From Sthenelais limicola (taxonomy: Eukaryota > Annelida > Polychaeta > Phyllodocida > Sigalionidae), in contig OW804097.1 in NCBI GenBank assembly GCA_942159475.1, positions 57,866,986 through 57,930,985 on the forward strand: 64,000 bases of DNA, read 5' to 3'. Every line of letters starts with the position of its first letter. Position 1 is the stretch's first letter. The notes beneath the pieces were generated by a model, which ran no database searches, was not told the origin of the DNA, and saw only the letters and a program-made list of their open reading frames with translations. This document shows, piece after piece, positions 44,962 to 56,002 of this stretch. The position numbers were made by a program, and so were the translations under genes.

Positions 44962-45425
44962 AATGTTGTGTCACAGGAAAATGAGTCCCACGTCGCAATA
45001 TAATTATTGTGAGATACCATTATATTTAGAAAGATGATATCAAGTGAATCCCAACCATGTTAACCTTTAGAAAGCCTAATAAGTAGTTCTGTAATCTTAT
45101 GTTTGAAAGGATAGTTAGCGATATTTCTGGAAAGAAAATCACTATTAAAGTAGCTAAATATACTATATACTATATAGCCATAGAATACCCGTAGGAACGC
45201 AACGAAATATATCAGGGAGGTATATGTATACACAGGAGTAGCAACGACTCATTTACTGAACCAAAATATCCGCAACTGAGACTTAGCAACTGCATACCAG
45301 GTGACACTGCAGTATTATTGTCAGCAATAGTGCCACATATATAGCCCAGGTAGTTTGATTGCCCTTTACCATAGAAGAACATACTAGTGATGCAATTTTG
45401 CAACTTTTGACTCATTTTGAGTAAA
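44962..45425 (+). mobile_element. M2 MITE with internal insertion
   Basis: TTGTGTCACAGGAAAATGAG, GATATCAAGTGAATCCCAA, AAAGTAGCTAAATATACTAT at the left and GCAACTTTTGACTCATTTTG at the right. The segment 45185-45390 differs from other copies. Confidence 0.65.
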
Positions 45426-46559
45426 AGGTATAATATTTGTATTATTATTTTAGGATTTTCGTGGTGAATTGTACATCTTCTGGAGAATTCAGCCCTTTGT
45501 GTGCTGAACTAGGTGCAACATGGTGAAATCTTGTTAAATAAAGTGACGCTAGGGACCAGAGTTTAAACATAAAAATGTGATAATGGCATTACCGAGGCCT
45601 CTTCCACTACCTTACAAGTTCACTCCCAACCACTTAACTTCATTCACTCCAATTTGCACCAATTTTCCCGTCGGTCGATTTTTTGCCGGGCGTTCACCGC
45701 CGTCGATAGTTGAGTTAGGTCGGGCCAGATCCTTCCCCTGGGATGTGTCTTGTCCTTTTGGTAAAGGATTGAACATTTGCACAGAAAAAGAGTCTAAAGT
45801 CGCAAAAATGATATTTTTCAAATGTTTCTCTCACAAGATCACTTCGAAGTAATATTTTGACTTTTTGGCTGTTTAGTGTTCTTAGTCTAATATCACACGT
45901 TTGGGTGCTATCATATAGAGTTTAAGTTGATTTGAAAAATCGTTTATTGTCAAAGTTTGACATATATAATTATAAGAGGCATGACAAAAGGGTCCATACA
46001 GGCTTCTGGAAATAATAATCCGTTTTGTGACATGCTATGGCCGAAAAGTAAAAAAACATCTTGGATCGTCCATGGACAGGCATGGACAGACATAGAGTAT
46101 ATTATGTCAAACAATGGTGGGTTGCTCACTACAATGGTCTATAGATATTCTGATCTGTTTGAAATGGTTTATTCTGCTAAACATATTACGTCGTTTAGAT
46201 GCTCTTCTCAGTGAGTACAAATCTTAATTCGATAGTCTTATTAATATTATTAATAAGATAGTTTCCATTATAAAACAGTGATGTTAATTGTTGTAAACTG
46301 ACTATGTTGTGTTGCCGTCCATTGAACATGTAATTACAGTTATCAGGTCTGTAATTTGCAGATATTGTATGCCTGGTTTCGCTGTACATGTTATACGAAA
46401 TAAAAATATATTATATATAATAATATCTACACCGTAGTTATACCATAGACATGCGTTTAAACATGTGAATTTGGTCGATCTACATATTTCATCTAAATAA
46501 GATGAACCAATAACTCCTGCGAATGTGGATGTGCCTTCTTATATTACACTTTAGAACAG
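45426..46559. other. non-coding; mixed repeat scraps
   Basis: An M1-like end lies at about 45465-45505 (GGTGAATTGTACATCTTCTGG). A CpG-richer block lies at 45660-45750. TATTCTGCTAAA at 46170 is M1-like. No gene accepted. Confidence 0.4.
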
Positions 46560-47560
46560 GTGTTATCATCGACATGACCAAAGACAGATATTGGTTGAGA
46601 CAAAATGATAAACGAAAAACTCCCGAACTAATTTCGCAGAAAAGTCAGATTTCAAGATCAGGTTTGGTAGAATTGCACATATATAATATATGGAATTCCC
46701 TGGATGCTGACATCAGAAATGTCACTGATGTTATCTCCCTTAATTAAAACTAGATTAATCCTTGGCAGATAGGTCTGTCTACTGTTAGTTTCCCAACCGA
46801 GTGTCCCTGCTGTATAGGTACATGTATAATGCTGTATGCTTATGACTATTTTTATCATTTTGACTCATTACTGCCACGAGTCATGCTTTGGTTTATATCT
46901 TTATTAACTCGCTTTTTTCTTCGAGACATATCACTAGGTTATGATCAGTTAATTTGGACGTGCACATTAATTATGAGGTAACTCTACTAACGTTACTTGT
47001 GGGTATTATTGTACACTCCCCGAGATATTTAGATCAATATGTCTGTCATGTGTCTGCTTTTGACTCGAATGTTTGTGGTACATATACTTTATGCCTCATA
47101 CTTCATATCATAATTTTCATGAATTGTGCCTACTCTGATAACTGAAAATACCAATGAAATAGAAGTAATGTTTCTCGCCCTCTACTTGCACCTGATATTA
47201 TAAACTATATAATATATATATGTGTCCACTTTGATAACAGTCCTTTTACTCCTTCATAAATTCACACACAACGTTTTGGAGATTTCTCCTTAACGAATGG
47301 AATATATATAATTCAAATATCATACTCCTAGACATTTTTACAATAAAACACACATGTGTCTCGCCTGTATCGCAAATGCTCCAGTTCCAAATTATTACAT
47401 TACATGGACATATTTCATATGTGTATATACCTACTCCTTTTCCATATATAATTCTATTCTGCTACATTGTACTATCATATTGTATGAATGATATGGAAAT
47501 AAAATGTTATAATTATTATATTAATTATTATATTAAACGACTATTAATCTTTCCTGTGAG
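46560..47560 (+). pseudogene. probable LINE remnant: ORF2 tail and 3' UTR
   Basis: The frame to 46747 ends SGLVELHIYNIWNSLDADIR and NVTDVISLN, like the 'WNSLP..IR' C terminus of non-LTR ORF2. About 760 bp later GGAAATAAAATG leads into an (ATTATTA)-type tail near 47515-47545. No RT core is present. Confidence 0.45.
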
Positions 47561-47873
47561 GGTGGAAATTAGTAGCCACGCACAACACTAGATGGAGCCA
47601 TGATCCCTACCCTCCAGGCACCAGCGGGGCCTAGCCATCAGGTCATACATTCATTATTTAGAATAAAACATTATTGAAATCAAATCAATCTATTTAACCG
47701 TCTTGTACATATTATATATTGTAATTATTGGGAATCATATTATTCAAAGGTATCTCTTGGAGAGCACTGCATTATACGGCTAAAGCTATATTTATACTTG
47801 GAAGTAATTTGTAAATTCTATCATATTTTAGCTCATTATTTTTTACATGAATTAATAATGGAGAAGACGACCA
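47561..47873. other. non-coding; LINE-type tail
   Basis: GAATAAAACATTATTGAAATC then AAATCAATC at 47662-47690 looks like another LINE 3' end. The tRNA gene follows. Confidence 0.4.
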
Positions 47874-47946
47874 GGGGAGCTAGCTCAGATGGTAGAGCGC
47901 TCGCTTAGCATGTGAGAGGTACCGGGATCGATGCCCGGGTTCTCCA
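47874..47946 (+). tRNA. tRNA-Ala(AGC)
   Basis: A 73-nt cloverleaf with every stem paired: acceptor GGGGAGC/GTTCTCC (including G-U pairs), D stem GCTC/GAGC, anticodon stem CTCGC/GTGAG with loop TTAGCAT (anticodon AGC), T stem CCGGG/CCCGG, discriminator A. The A box TAGCTCAGATGG is good. The T loop is ATCGATG where TTCGATC or similar is usual, so position 54 is A and the B box is GGATCGATGCC. A TTTTT run follows. It could be a working gene or a slightly decayed copy. Confidence 0.85.
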
Positions 47947-47952
47947 AGGGCA

Positions 47953-47957
47953 CTTTT
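47953..47957 (+). terminator. Pol III T5 terminator
   Basis: TTTTT seven bases past the discriminator of tRNA-Ala. Confidence 0.75.
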
Positions 47958-48369
47958 TGCTATGCATGCTACTGTTATACCTTATGGTTACATGAGAGCA
48001 TAGTTGTAGAAATTTCACAGTTGAATGTAAGGTTAAAAACAAAAAAACAAGGATAATTTTAAATATCGGAAAAAAGAACCACATTGCCCGACTGATATGA
48101 CTAAATCATGAATGATTGAATTTATGTTTCGTATAATTATAAAAAAAATGAAATCCAGTTCCTTGGATATTAATTATTATTCTAGAGGCCAGGATGACAG
48201 GGTAGAAATAATGAAACTGTGATGTACAAAAAAAGAAAGCTGCACTCTCTGGTTTCACTATAGTTATTACAATTATGTTCAAACATAGCATGCGCTAGGA
48301 ACATCTGTGCCTAAGGATTCAACTACTACTTTAATTATATATATATCCGAGTCAGGTGTCTCAGAATAG

Positions 48370-48720
48370 ACAGTGTGTAGAAATAGAACACAATGCCATT
48401 ATAATCTCATTAGAGCTGCAACATGCCATTATAATCTCATTAGGACGCCTACTCCAAAGCCAGGAAGGCCATTAGCGCAGTAGGCGTCCAATCACTGACA
48501 TACTATTGTTATCTGTGAGCCTACACTGGTCCTGTTACCCTAGTCAACACAACACTCCTAACCGCAAAATGCCATTAACATCCCATTAGAATGATGGTGG
48601 TTGGCTTACTCTGGACCTGAAAAGCCATTAGCGCAGTAGGGGTCCAATCATTGACATACCATTCTTATCTGACCACGACAGGCTGTGATTCTAGACTGGT
48701 CCTTTTAACTAGTCAACCCA
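48370..48720 (+). repeat. diverged tandem duplication, ~180-bp unit
   Basis: GCCATTATAATCTCATTAG / GCCATTAACATCCCATTAG, GCCATTAGCGCAGTAGG(C/G)GTCCAATCA and ATTCTTATCTG..., ACTGGTCCT...TAGTCAAC occur in order twice. Not a gene. Confidence 0.75.
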
Positions 48721-49853
48721 GCTAGGGTCGAGCGCCCCATTCCCACACACAGCAAAACCAATCAGTTCCACAAACCGCCACTAGGCTACTACACACTAGA
48801 GTCTCCCCCTAGCGTGAGTGGAAAACATTAGGCAGAGTGAGCAGGTGGGTGGGATAGAGCAGCTCATAGAGCAGCATAGTTTATACATGGGGTGGGAGCT
48901 GGTGCAGTGGGTGCCCACACTCCACACAATGAGACGGGGGCTATAAGCACCCTCTGGGGCGGCATTCAAACTTCTCTCTATCTTACTTTCTCTTTTAATG
49001 TCATTTTTTTTGCTCACCCACCCACCCCTCTCTCATTCTCTCTGCCATGCTACTACACTTTCTACTTGGATCCTGTTTCCTGATCGTGTTTAAAAGTCGT
49101 GGCTTTTCCCCTTTGTATATTTTATAATTAACCTCGCTCCTTTAATTCGTTTTTTTATTGATTGTATTACCAACAACACTAGGCTTGCCTTGTCTTTCAC
49201 GCTATTGGAATGACAGTATCTTCCAGAACTATTTACTAACTGTCGTTTATTCATGAAACATGTCATTACATCGTAAGCGAGTCCAGGTGTGTCCTGAGGG
49301 ATAACCAATCATATACCTTGTTACGTAAGTCACATGACTAGTACTTCACCAATACTAGTAAATGTAGTATATATCACGAGTACCAATAGTAAGAGAGAAC
49401 AGGTGAAGCCAATAAGGGAAGATATTCTGTCAGGTCACATGGACCACTAGTAGAGAGAGAAAACACGCCAGCTGGTCTGGGCATGTTTATTTAATGTATG
49501 ATATACATATGGTATATAAAGTAACATTAATGTTCATGTTTAACATTGCTTATGATTCATATGAATAATCATACTTTTATTCATATTCGTTATGTAATGT
49601 TATGTCACGATAGAATTACAGAATATATGCGGAATAATCATGGCAACATAACCAGTCACACTTAGCTTAGACCTCTAAAAAATGGCCTTCAAAATTATTT
49701 TTGGCCTATTAAATGTAAAATCAAAATTTCTTTTATTTCCAAGTAGTCAGGAACACACTGGAAGACCTGAAATTTACTTTCGGATGCATGTCTCCATTTT
49801 GTACACCTTTCACTTATGATTAAAAAATGCTTTAAATTGAATTGATATAATTA
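48721..49853. other. non-coding, nothing recognised
   Basis: A slightly GC-richer stretch lies at 48720-48960. No splice-flanked exon or shared repeat. Confidence 0.4.
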
Positions 49854-50335
49854 TGTCTGAAAATGTACAAACGGCAGCATAAGACTTTAATAAATTCTGC
49901 TAAATGAGGATGAGAATATCTGAGTATATTTGTAGTGACCCAAAGGTTCGTTTGTATAGGAAGAAAAGTAAAAACAGGACAATCGTCAACTATTGATATT
50001 CTTTCACTTTTTAATATTTCATTAAGAGAGCTCACATCAAACCAGTGTAAACTGGCACGTCAGAGAAAAGGGTGTTTAACAACACAAGTAGTGACATTGA
50101 AGTAGAGGAAAGGAAGAGAGAAAGGGGAAAAGATGTCTACTGAAAAGTGCTCCCACCTAGTGAATAGCTCAAACACCAACGCTATGCTAAAACACTGGTA
50201 AACTTTGTAAGTAGCATATAAAGTGGCCTTTTTGCCTGGCACCACATATTTGCGATTGCCTTAATTAATCAAATCTATTTCGTTATGTTGAATATTTTGG
50301 TCATAAATTGGATTGGTGAAGGCGAATTGTACATC
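49854..50335 (+). mobile_element. M1 MITE split by a hAT-like insertion
   Basis: GTCTGAAAATGTACAAACGG... to CTGAGTATATTTG, then an insertion, then ATATTTGCGATTGCC... to GGCGAATTGTACATC. The two halves join exactly into an ordinary M1 body when the insert is removed. Confidence 0.8.
49933..50245. mobile_element. 313-bp hAT-like non-autonomous insertion in M1
   Basis: Flanked by ATATTTG at 49926-49932 and 50246-50252 (7 bp, or 8 with one mismatch). The ends TAGTGACCC... and ...GGCACCAC are weak inverted repeats. An 8-bp duplication with a (T)AGTG-type end is typical of hAT elements. The transposase is absent. Confidence 0.6.
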
Positions 50336-50699
50336 AAAGAAAGCGTAATGTACCGAAACATTATAGTTAGAACCGCAAAAGAAAGAAAATCTTGAAGATA
50401 AAAGGGCAACATTCATGAATATGCAGACACTATGATTATGAATGGACTAATTTATAAAACAAAATCAAAAGTTTTTAGATGCTATTGCGGACAATTCTGT
50501 ACATATGGGACTTTATTGATTATTAAAATTTACAAACTTTGCCGATTTTCACGAGGCATTCAATTGGTACAATAACAAGTACAATACGCATTACAAACTG
50601 ATAGCCAGTATTTATCAGATTTAGCCTAATTTAGCAATATTTCCTACTTTACCTTTCACAAGGACTTTTGGAGATTCTTCCTATCATTGAGTGCTCCTG

Positions 50700-50945
50700 A
50701 TACTTAAAAAGCAACAATTGTTTCTAGAATTGACAATCAACATCGTCTTTTATTGTGATCAACAAATGTTTCTAATCATTTACAATTCAACAATGCTGAT
50801 CCTTATAATTGACACGGTTGTTTCTTATGATCGACAAATCAACATTGCTGTTTCTTATGATCAATAAAAATCACATAGCCATTTGTTATGATCAACACAT
50901 CAACATTGTCTTTTTTACGATTGACAAATGTTGTTTTTAATAGTG
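50700..50945 (+). repeat. degenerate ~37-bp tandem repeat
   Basis: TTATGATCAACA.ATCAACATTG.TGTTTCTTATGATCGACAAATC-like units, about six copies. Confidence 0.7.
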
Positions 50946-51234
50946 ATAAAGTAAATGCTCCCTCCCCCCTAATCAGGAGCCCTAAATTGGCTTAATCTCT
51001 AAGTGTTTCTCTTCCCGTGTTTAAGACAAACAACGGCCCGTTTACCTCTAGTTTAATCTCCGCTGTATAACAAAGCTTCCACGATGTAATCAGCGCCATC
51101 TTCAGGAAGTGGAGGAAACCCTAAATCAGCCATTGAAAGTCCCGGATGAGGCCACATCCGGTCACAAGGCCAAACCTTGAGAGGCTGTAGTAATAACTCC
51201 AGGGGACAGGAGGTCAAAGGGCCTTGTTCCTCCT
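50946..51234. other. GC-richer unique sequence, no gene
   Basis: No exon with consistent splice sites. It leads into the GATA-motif cluster. Confidence 0.35.
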
Positions 51235-51520
51235 TACAGGAGATAAGCAGACTGGTGGCCAGATAAGGGCCTGAGTGGAGGTTCATCGATGGACAGTTAG
51301 TTATTGGCCCCCATGTAATGAGGGGAAGTCTTATCAGTAACAGTGCAGAGGGGGAAGAAAGGAAACCCTCACAGTTCAGTTATCTGCCAGCCCTTGTGCT
51401 CTATATGAATAGATGGGGCCCGTGTATTTATCCTGAATCAGCACTTATCGCTTACCCCTTGATGTGGGGGGTTTGTTGCTCATGTAGGAGTAGCATGAGC
51501 AGAGTGTTAGATAACATTTG
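51235..51520. promoter_or_regulatory. candidate enhancer: five WGATAR sites in ~280 bp
   Basis: AGATAA at 51241, 51261 and 51509; TTATCA at 51331; TTATCT at 51380. Additional non-canonical TTATCC/TTATCG occur at about 51428 and 51445. The sequence is unique in the window, less AT-rich than its surroundings and free of repeats. Clustered GATA sites are a known feature of enhancers; activity here is inference. Confidence 0.35.
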
Positions 51521-52084
51521 TTGCTCTATTGATTTAATAATGTGATGTCATCATAGAGGGGAGGCTTGTTGGAAGGTAAAATTATGGAGGCAAGTGTATG
51601 GGAACAGTGGCCTGTTGCATAATAATACATTCTTTATTTGCAATTTCCAAATTGGTTATGCCAATCAGATTGAGATTCTGGTCTTCCAGCGCATGTCATG
51701 CTACAAAGCTAGTTGAAACTAAAAGAAACTAAGTACAAGGTGATATAATGCGAAATAAAAATGGTGAGAAATTTTCAGTATTGATGACAGATTTGACAAG
51801 AAGCAGTTGATAATTTATTATTCTATTACTGTTTCGCTTGGTTCTGGCCAACCTTGTGTCTTCGTTGATATATCATATCGTCCCTCTCTCCCATCCAGCT
51901 ACGACCAGGATCCAACACACACGTGTATGCCATCGTAACAAAATAGAGGAGATAAATAGCCAGCCTAGCATTGCATACCTTGGCCCAGTAAGACTCCCAA
52001 ACTTGAGAAATAATAAAGAAAGGAATCAATCCATGCTCTTAATCCCCAACCATTCCCTAATATGCCTTAGTAATATGATGTGTA
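51521..52084. other. non-coding; doubtful LINE trace
   Basis: A plus frame near 51880-51960 reads HPATTRIQHTRVCHRNKI, faintly like the C-terminal region of LINE ORF2. It is too short to call. Confidence 0.3.
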
Positions 52085-52430
52085 AAAAATGTAACTTGGC
52101 ATATCATCATATTTGCAAAGGTGAGATTAAGTGGACTCCAACGATGTTAACTTAACAATGTTTTGACAATGGTTTTTGTCTGTCTGATATTTCTAGGTCA
52201 ATGATCACGTACGTGTAAAGTAGTTAGATGTACTCCATAGAATGTCCTTACAAACACAAAGATATAATATTCCGCAGTCCAGAAATGTGGTTCATGTATT
52301 TATACAACAAAAAGCCCCAAGCAACCCCAAAATCAGAATTTCCTAGACAGATCTCTGGTAGAAGAAAACATCTGAAAAACATGATTTTTTGCGACTTTTA
52401 AATCATTTTGCTGTGACACATCAGATATGT
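52085..52430 (+). mobile_element. M2 MITE, left-truncated
   Basis: GGTGAGATTAAGTGGACTCC, GTAAAGTAGTTAGATGTACT, then GCGACTTTTAAATCATTTTG and GTGACACATCAGATATG. Confidence 0.7.
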
Positions 52431-52492
52431 GAGGGCAATAATCAATACACTGGAAGGCAAGGGATGACTAAGTGGAGGTTCAACCACATCCA

Positions 52493-52720
52493 GGGTCGTC
52501 AGAAGCTGTACAATTCACAGTTCACACATTTAGTAAATTCTCCCACATTAGGCTGAAAATGATAAATACTAGGTATATCTGAAAATATTTTCATTGCCTT
52601 GAATATAAGAAATCACTCCGGTTATGTTGAATTGTATTTTGAACCTGATTTGTGTCTTAAATCTGATTTATCTAAAAGGATTGGTGACGATGGATCGTAC
52701 ATTTTCGGACGACCTGACCC
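52493..52720 (+). mobile_element. M1 MITE, full-length (228 bp)
   Basis: GGGTCGTCAGAAGCTGTACA to GTACATTTTCGGACGACC, TGACCC. The terminal inverted repeats are the clearest of all copies. Confidence 0.85.
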
Positions 52721-52902
52721 ACGGATGCCTGGGTGGCCGCTTAATCTGGTGTGAACCCAGGAGATGAGATGATCTAAAAGCATCAAAGTGGAGGTCAGAG
52801 GACCAGAGATACGCGCATGGATGCTCCGGCGTGGAGACGGTCCTCCTGATCTGGTAAACGGTTCAGGTCGTCAGAAAATGTACAATTGGCAGCTCTATAT
52901 AT

Positions 52903-53491
52903 TGTAGCAGGAGGGGACGGAGAGGGACGAGTCTCTCTAGGTTGGAATGACCCCTGCGACCTGGGTTCTTGGAAGTCACTCAATCCACACGTTCCATACA
53001 TAAATCTGTTCACACCTTTGTATCTAACTCGTCTGAAGGGATGTATGGGACGACTTAACCTGTCAACACCTTGCTACCATTTTATGTCTATTTTATTGCT
53101 TGAGTTGTATATAAGGCCAAGTGTGGGCCATGTGAAATTGTCACTCCTGGTTGACCATTCCTTGGATGATGATGTGAGCCTGTGTCTGGAGAATAAAGCC
53201 TTGCTGAAAACCATATTCCTCTTCTCTGATGTCTGACTAGATCGAGCGCGGGCCGAACCGTCTGAACCCCAAGGTCACGAGTACCTTCGTCCACTTAAGT
53301 TACTTATATCGCTAAGTCACTCTTCTGTGCTAAGCTGCCGCGCTACCCCTGATAGCTGACCATTGGAATGGACTATGTAATTGAGCCTAACTTAGAACAA
53401 CTTTGGGATGAGTCGGCCCCCAGTAACTAATCATCTCCCCCTCTTCCTCCTAGCGGTCAAATAACGAATACCATTAATTCCCACTCCAACA
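52903..53491 (+). mobile_element. solo LTR (589 bp) of an LTR retrotransposon
   Basis: Starts TGTAGCAGGAGGGG and ends CCACTCCAACA (TG...CA), flanked by ATAT on both sides as a 4-bp target duplication. TATATAAGG at 53108 and AATAAA at 53192 are placed like LTR promoter and polyadenylation signals. No internal region or second LTR is present, implying LTR-LTR recombination. The plus frame at 52886 and the minus frame at 53088 are shadows. Confidence 0.8.
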
Positions 53492-53576
53492 ATATGTATT
53501 AGATTCTGCTAAATTAGGCTGAGAAGGATAATATACTAGCTACATTAGAGTATGGTATTATGTTGATTCAACAAAT

Positions 53577-53987
53577 ATGTGATGTGCCAAAAATAAATGA
53601 GTCACAAGTCGCAGAAATAGTATTTATCAAATGTCATTCTCACAAACACTCTTTTTAGGATTTTTTTCCCATTTTTTTTAGAGTTTAGTGTTTTTAATAG
53701 TAGGAATACATGTACCAAATTCCAAGATTGTACGCTAAATGTGTATGCGTGTCTGAGGTTATCGTAAGGAGTACATTTAAATAATTTACTATAACACTTG
53801 TCTGACCCTCAAGAAATATCGCTAACATTTGTTCATGCTTAAAATATAGAAGAAATTATTATCTATGTGCTAATGTTTACCATCTGTGACATCGGATTGA
53901 TCTCATCCTTTCAAATAATTACCATCATAATATCTCAAAATCAATTTTTTGCGACTTAAGACTCATTTCTCTGTAACACATCACGTA
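53577..53987 (-). mobile_element. M2 MITE, nearly complete, nested in M1
   Basis: ATGTGATGTGCC...GAGTCACAAGTCGCAGAAAT and TTTTGCGACTTAAGACTC...AACACATCACGTAT are the inverted ends. Confidence 0.8.
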
Positions 53988-54097
53988 TATATTTGCCTGT
54001 GTTGAACTGTGTTTTGAACTATTTCTTTTTACTTTAATTTGGCTTATTTGATAGGATTGGTGAAGGTGAATTGTACATTTTCTGACAACTTCACCCC

Positions 54098-54854
54098 AGT
54101 ACCCTCCTCCAATACATCCAGGTCCAGGATTAGGGCTTCGGTTTAGCTTGGGAACACCAAAACAGATGTTGAGGAGCAGCGAGGCATTAAGCCTGCTCGT
54201 GGGAGCTTGGAGAGGATGAAGATGGACGTTCTTTGAAGTTTTTGTTACTTTCTGTGAGAGATGGTATTAGTGGAACATTAAAATGTTTTTGTTAAAACTG
54301 CAATCTCAGTTATTACAACAACAAAATCCTTGCCAATTTTACCCAGCGGGATGTATCATTTTATTATCGAGGGCCCAGTTGAATGTTGATGATTTTATCA
54401 AGTAATAATAAAGTTTTTTTAGGAATTCTATTCGCAAACAATTTGTGTTGTATACATGGCCATTTGGTAGTATGCCTGTTGACAGCGGCCCTGGTGATTT
54501 GTATTTGTTCACAGAACACATTTGCACATTTGATTTGCACATATGGACAATGGCTGAAAAATATTTGAACTATTTTGATATGATGTTTGAGGTATTATAT
54601 ATACATACTTCGTATCATAACAGTATTATGATAAAAGTTTATAGCTTTTACTCACTGTTCGACTTATAGAACTGTGACTATCAGTATGTCGCTGCTGTTA
54701 TAATTCTATGCATACACAAGTTTGAAGTTGAATTGCAAGAAAGAATATGAAAATGCTGATGAATGATAATAAGTGGGACCACCGCAGCAAAGGTTCTGGT
54801 GGATCGCCTTAATATGTATTGACTTGTATTCACATTAGACTTGTACATATTTAT
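54098..54854. other. non-coding, nothing recognised
   Basis: No exon with matching splice sites or shared repeat. Confidence 0.4.
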
Positions 54855-54952
54855 ACCCAATGGCACAATAGAGGTTTGTAATCAATTGCAGCTGAGCGTC
54901 AAATTTGACCTCCATCAAGATTGATTACAAACTCTACAGAGTGCAATTGGGT
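54855..54952. repeat. imperfect ~98-bp palindrome
   Basis: CCCAATGGCACAATAGAGGTTTGTAATCAAT is mirrored by ATTGATTACAAACTCTACAGAGTGCAATTGGG, with TCAAATTTGA at the centre. Probably a small hairpin MITE. Confidence 0.75.
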
Positions 54953-55924
54953 ATCGATTTTTTATTTGCTATATTTACCTTACTAGTGTGTATTAATGTA
55001 TTTCTTGCCGAATTACCGAAACAATGCCTAAAACTTTTGAAGCAAGCTAGTGGTATGCAGCAGTTGCTAAGAGCAAAAGGTCAAGAGCCAATCAAATTGT
55101 GTCATTTAGGTTTCATGTTACCATGGCAAGTCTAACGGCGCATGTGTGTGATTACAAAAAGATAAACTATGTAATCTAACAGCAAATCCTGTCTAAAAGG
55201 TCATGATATGAATAAATTTGGTAACATTTGTCTTGTGCATTTGTCTAATAGCTGAGAATGCAGCTTTAAAGAAATAAACTACCGTCATATGCACTGCGGA
55301 AGGCGGGAGTTCAGGGAACTAATGCATGAAAAATAAGGATTCACCATATTGTTGTCAAACGTTGTCTTGAGAAAGAACATGCTTGGGTGATAACACAAAG
55401 GGAAAAAAATGGATTTCACCATATCCTTTTTCATTGTAGGTACCACCAAAATTCACTGTTGAAGTCTGTTTTCTCAGTTTTCCCAAGATTTCAGACAGAT
55501 GAATCACTTTTTTCGGTTGAAAATCCTTCTAAACATATATCAAACAGGTTTGCTCTCATGCATAAAAGAACAGAGTATCAACATAATATATTTTGAAAGA
55601 TATTATTTAGCTTTGAAAATCCCTGAAATGAAAGCCAACCTGGTGACATACTGTTTTTATTGGCTTTTTGGAATTACTTCACCATGTTCTTTCATAAGGC
55701 ACAGTAAACAAAATGTTATTTTCCATTTTTTTTCTGTTGAAAAGTGGCTTATCTCTTTAAGTGTGTGACTTTGGGGAGCTGTGACTAATGTAGTAATATA
55801 TAGCTCACAGATGTTCAGTGTTACTAGGTCCTGCTAACCCAGGAATAGCTGAGTGCTGTTGGCAGGGAGTGACCCCCTGGCTGGTGGCGCTAGCATGTGA
55901 TAGCAAGTGATAGCAGGTTGTAAG
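54953..55924. other. non-coding; near-perfect X-box at 55117-55130
   Basis: GTTACCATGGCAAG matches the RFX X-box (GTTNCCATGGNAAC) except at the last base. No gene or repeat recognised around it. Confidence 0.4.
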
Positions 55925-56002
55925 CTGGTTCTCCCGCCCTTGATATAACCATATTTAAAGTGTTGATAAGGGCGTAAAGCAACCAATCTCACTCACTCAC
56001 TC
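55925..56002 (-). repeat. molluscan-type repeat, inverted copy
   Basis: CTCCCGCCCTTGATATAACC, GTTGATAAGGGCGTAAAGCA, ACCAATCTCACTCACTCACTC: reverse complement of 25708-25785. Confidence 0.75.

Larger units (their letters stand above)
52862..54097 (+). mobile_element. M1 MITE carrying a solo LTR and an M2 copy
   Basis: M1 pieces at 52862-52902, 53492-53576 and 53988-54097 assemble in order. The gaps are the LTR (52903-53491) and M2 (53577-53987). Confidence 0.85.

Noticed and set aside
45577..45852. 91-codon plus frame and overlapping 69-codon minus frame
   Set aside because: Both strands are open because of local GC content; no domain, and the region borders M1/M2 scraps.
52886..53294. Plus and minus frames of 116 and 68 codons
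   Set aside because: They lie within a solo LTR with TATA and AATAAA signals, so this is regulatory rather than coding DNA.
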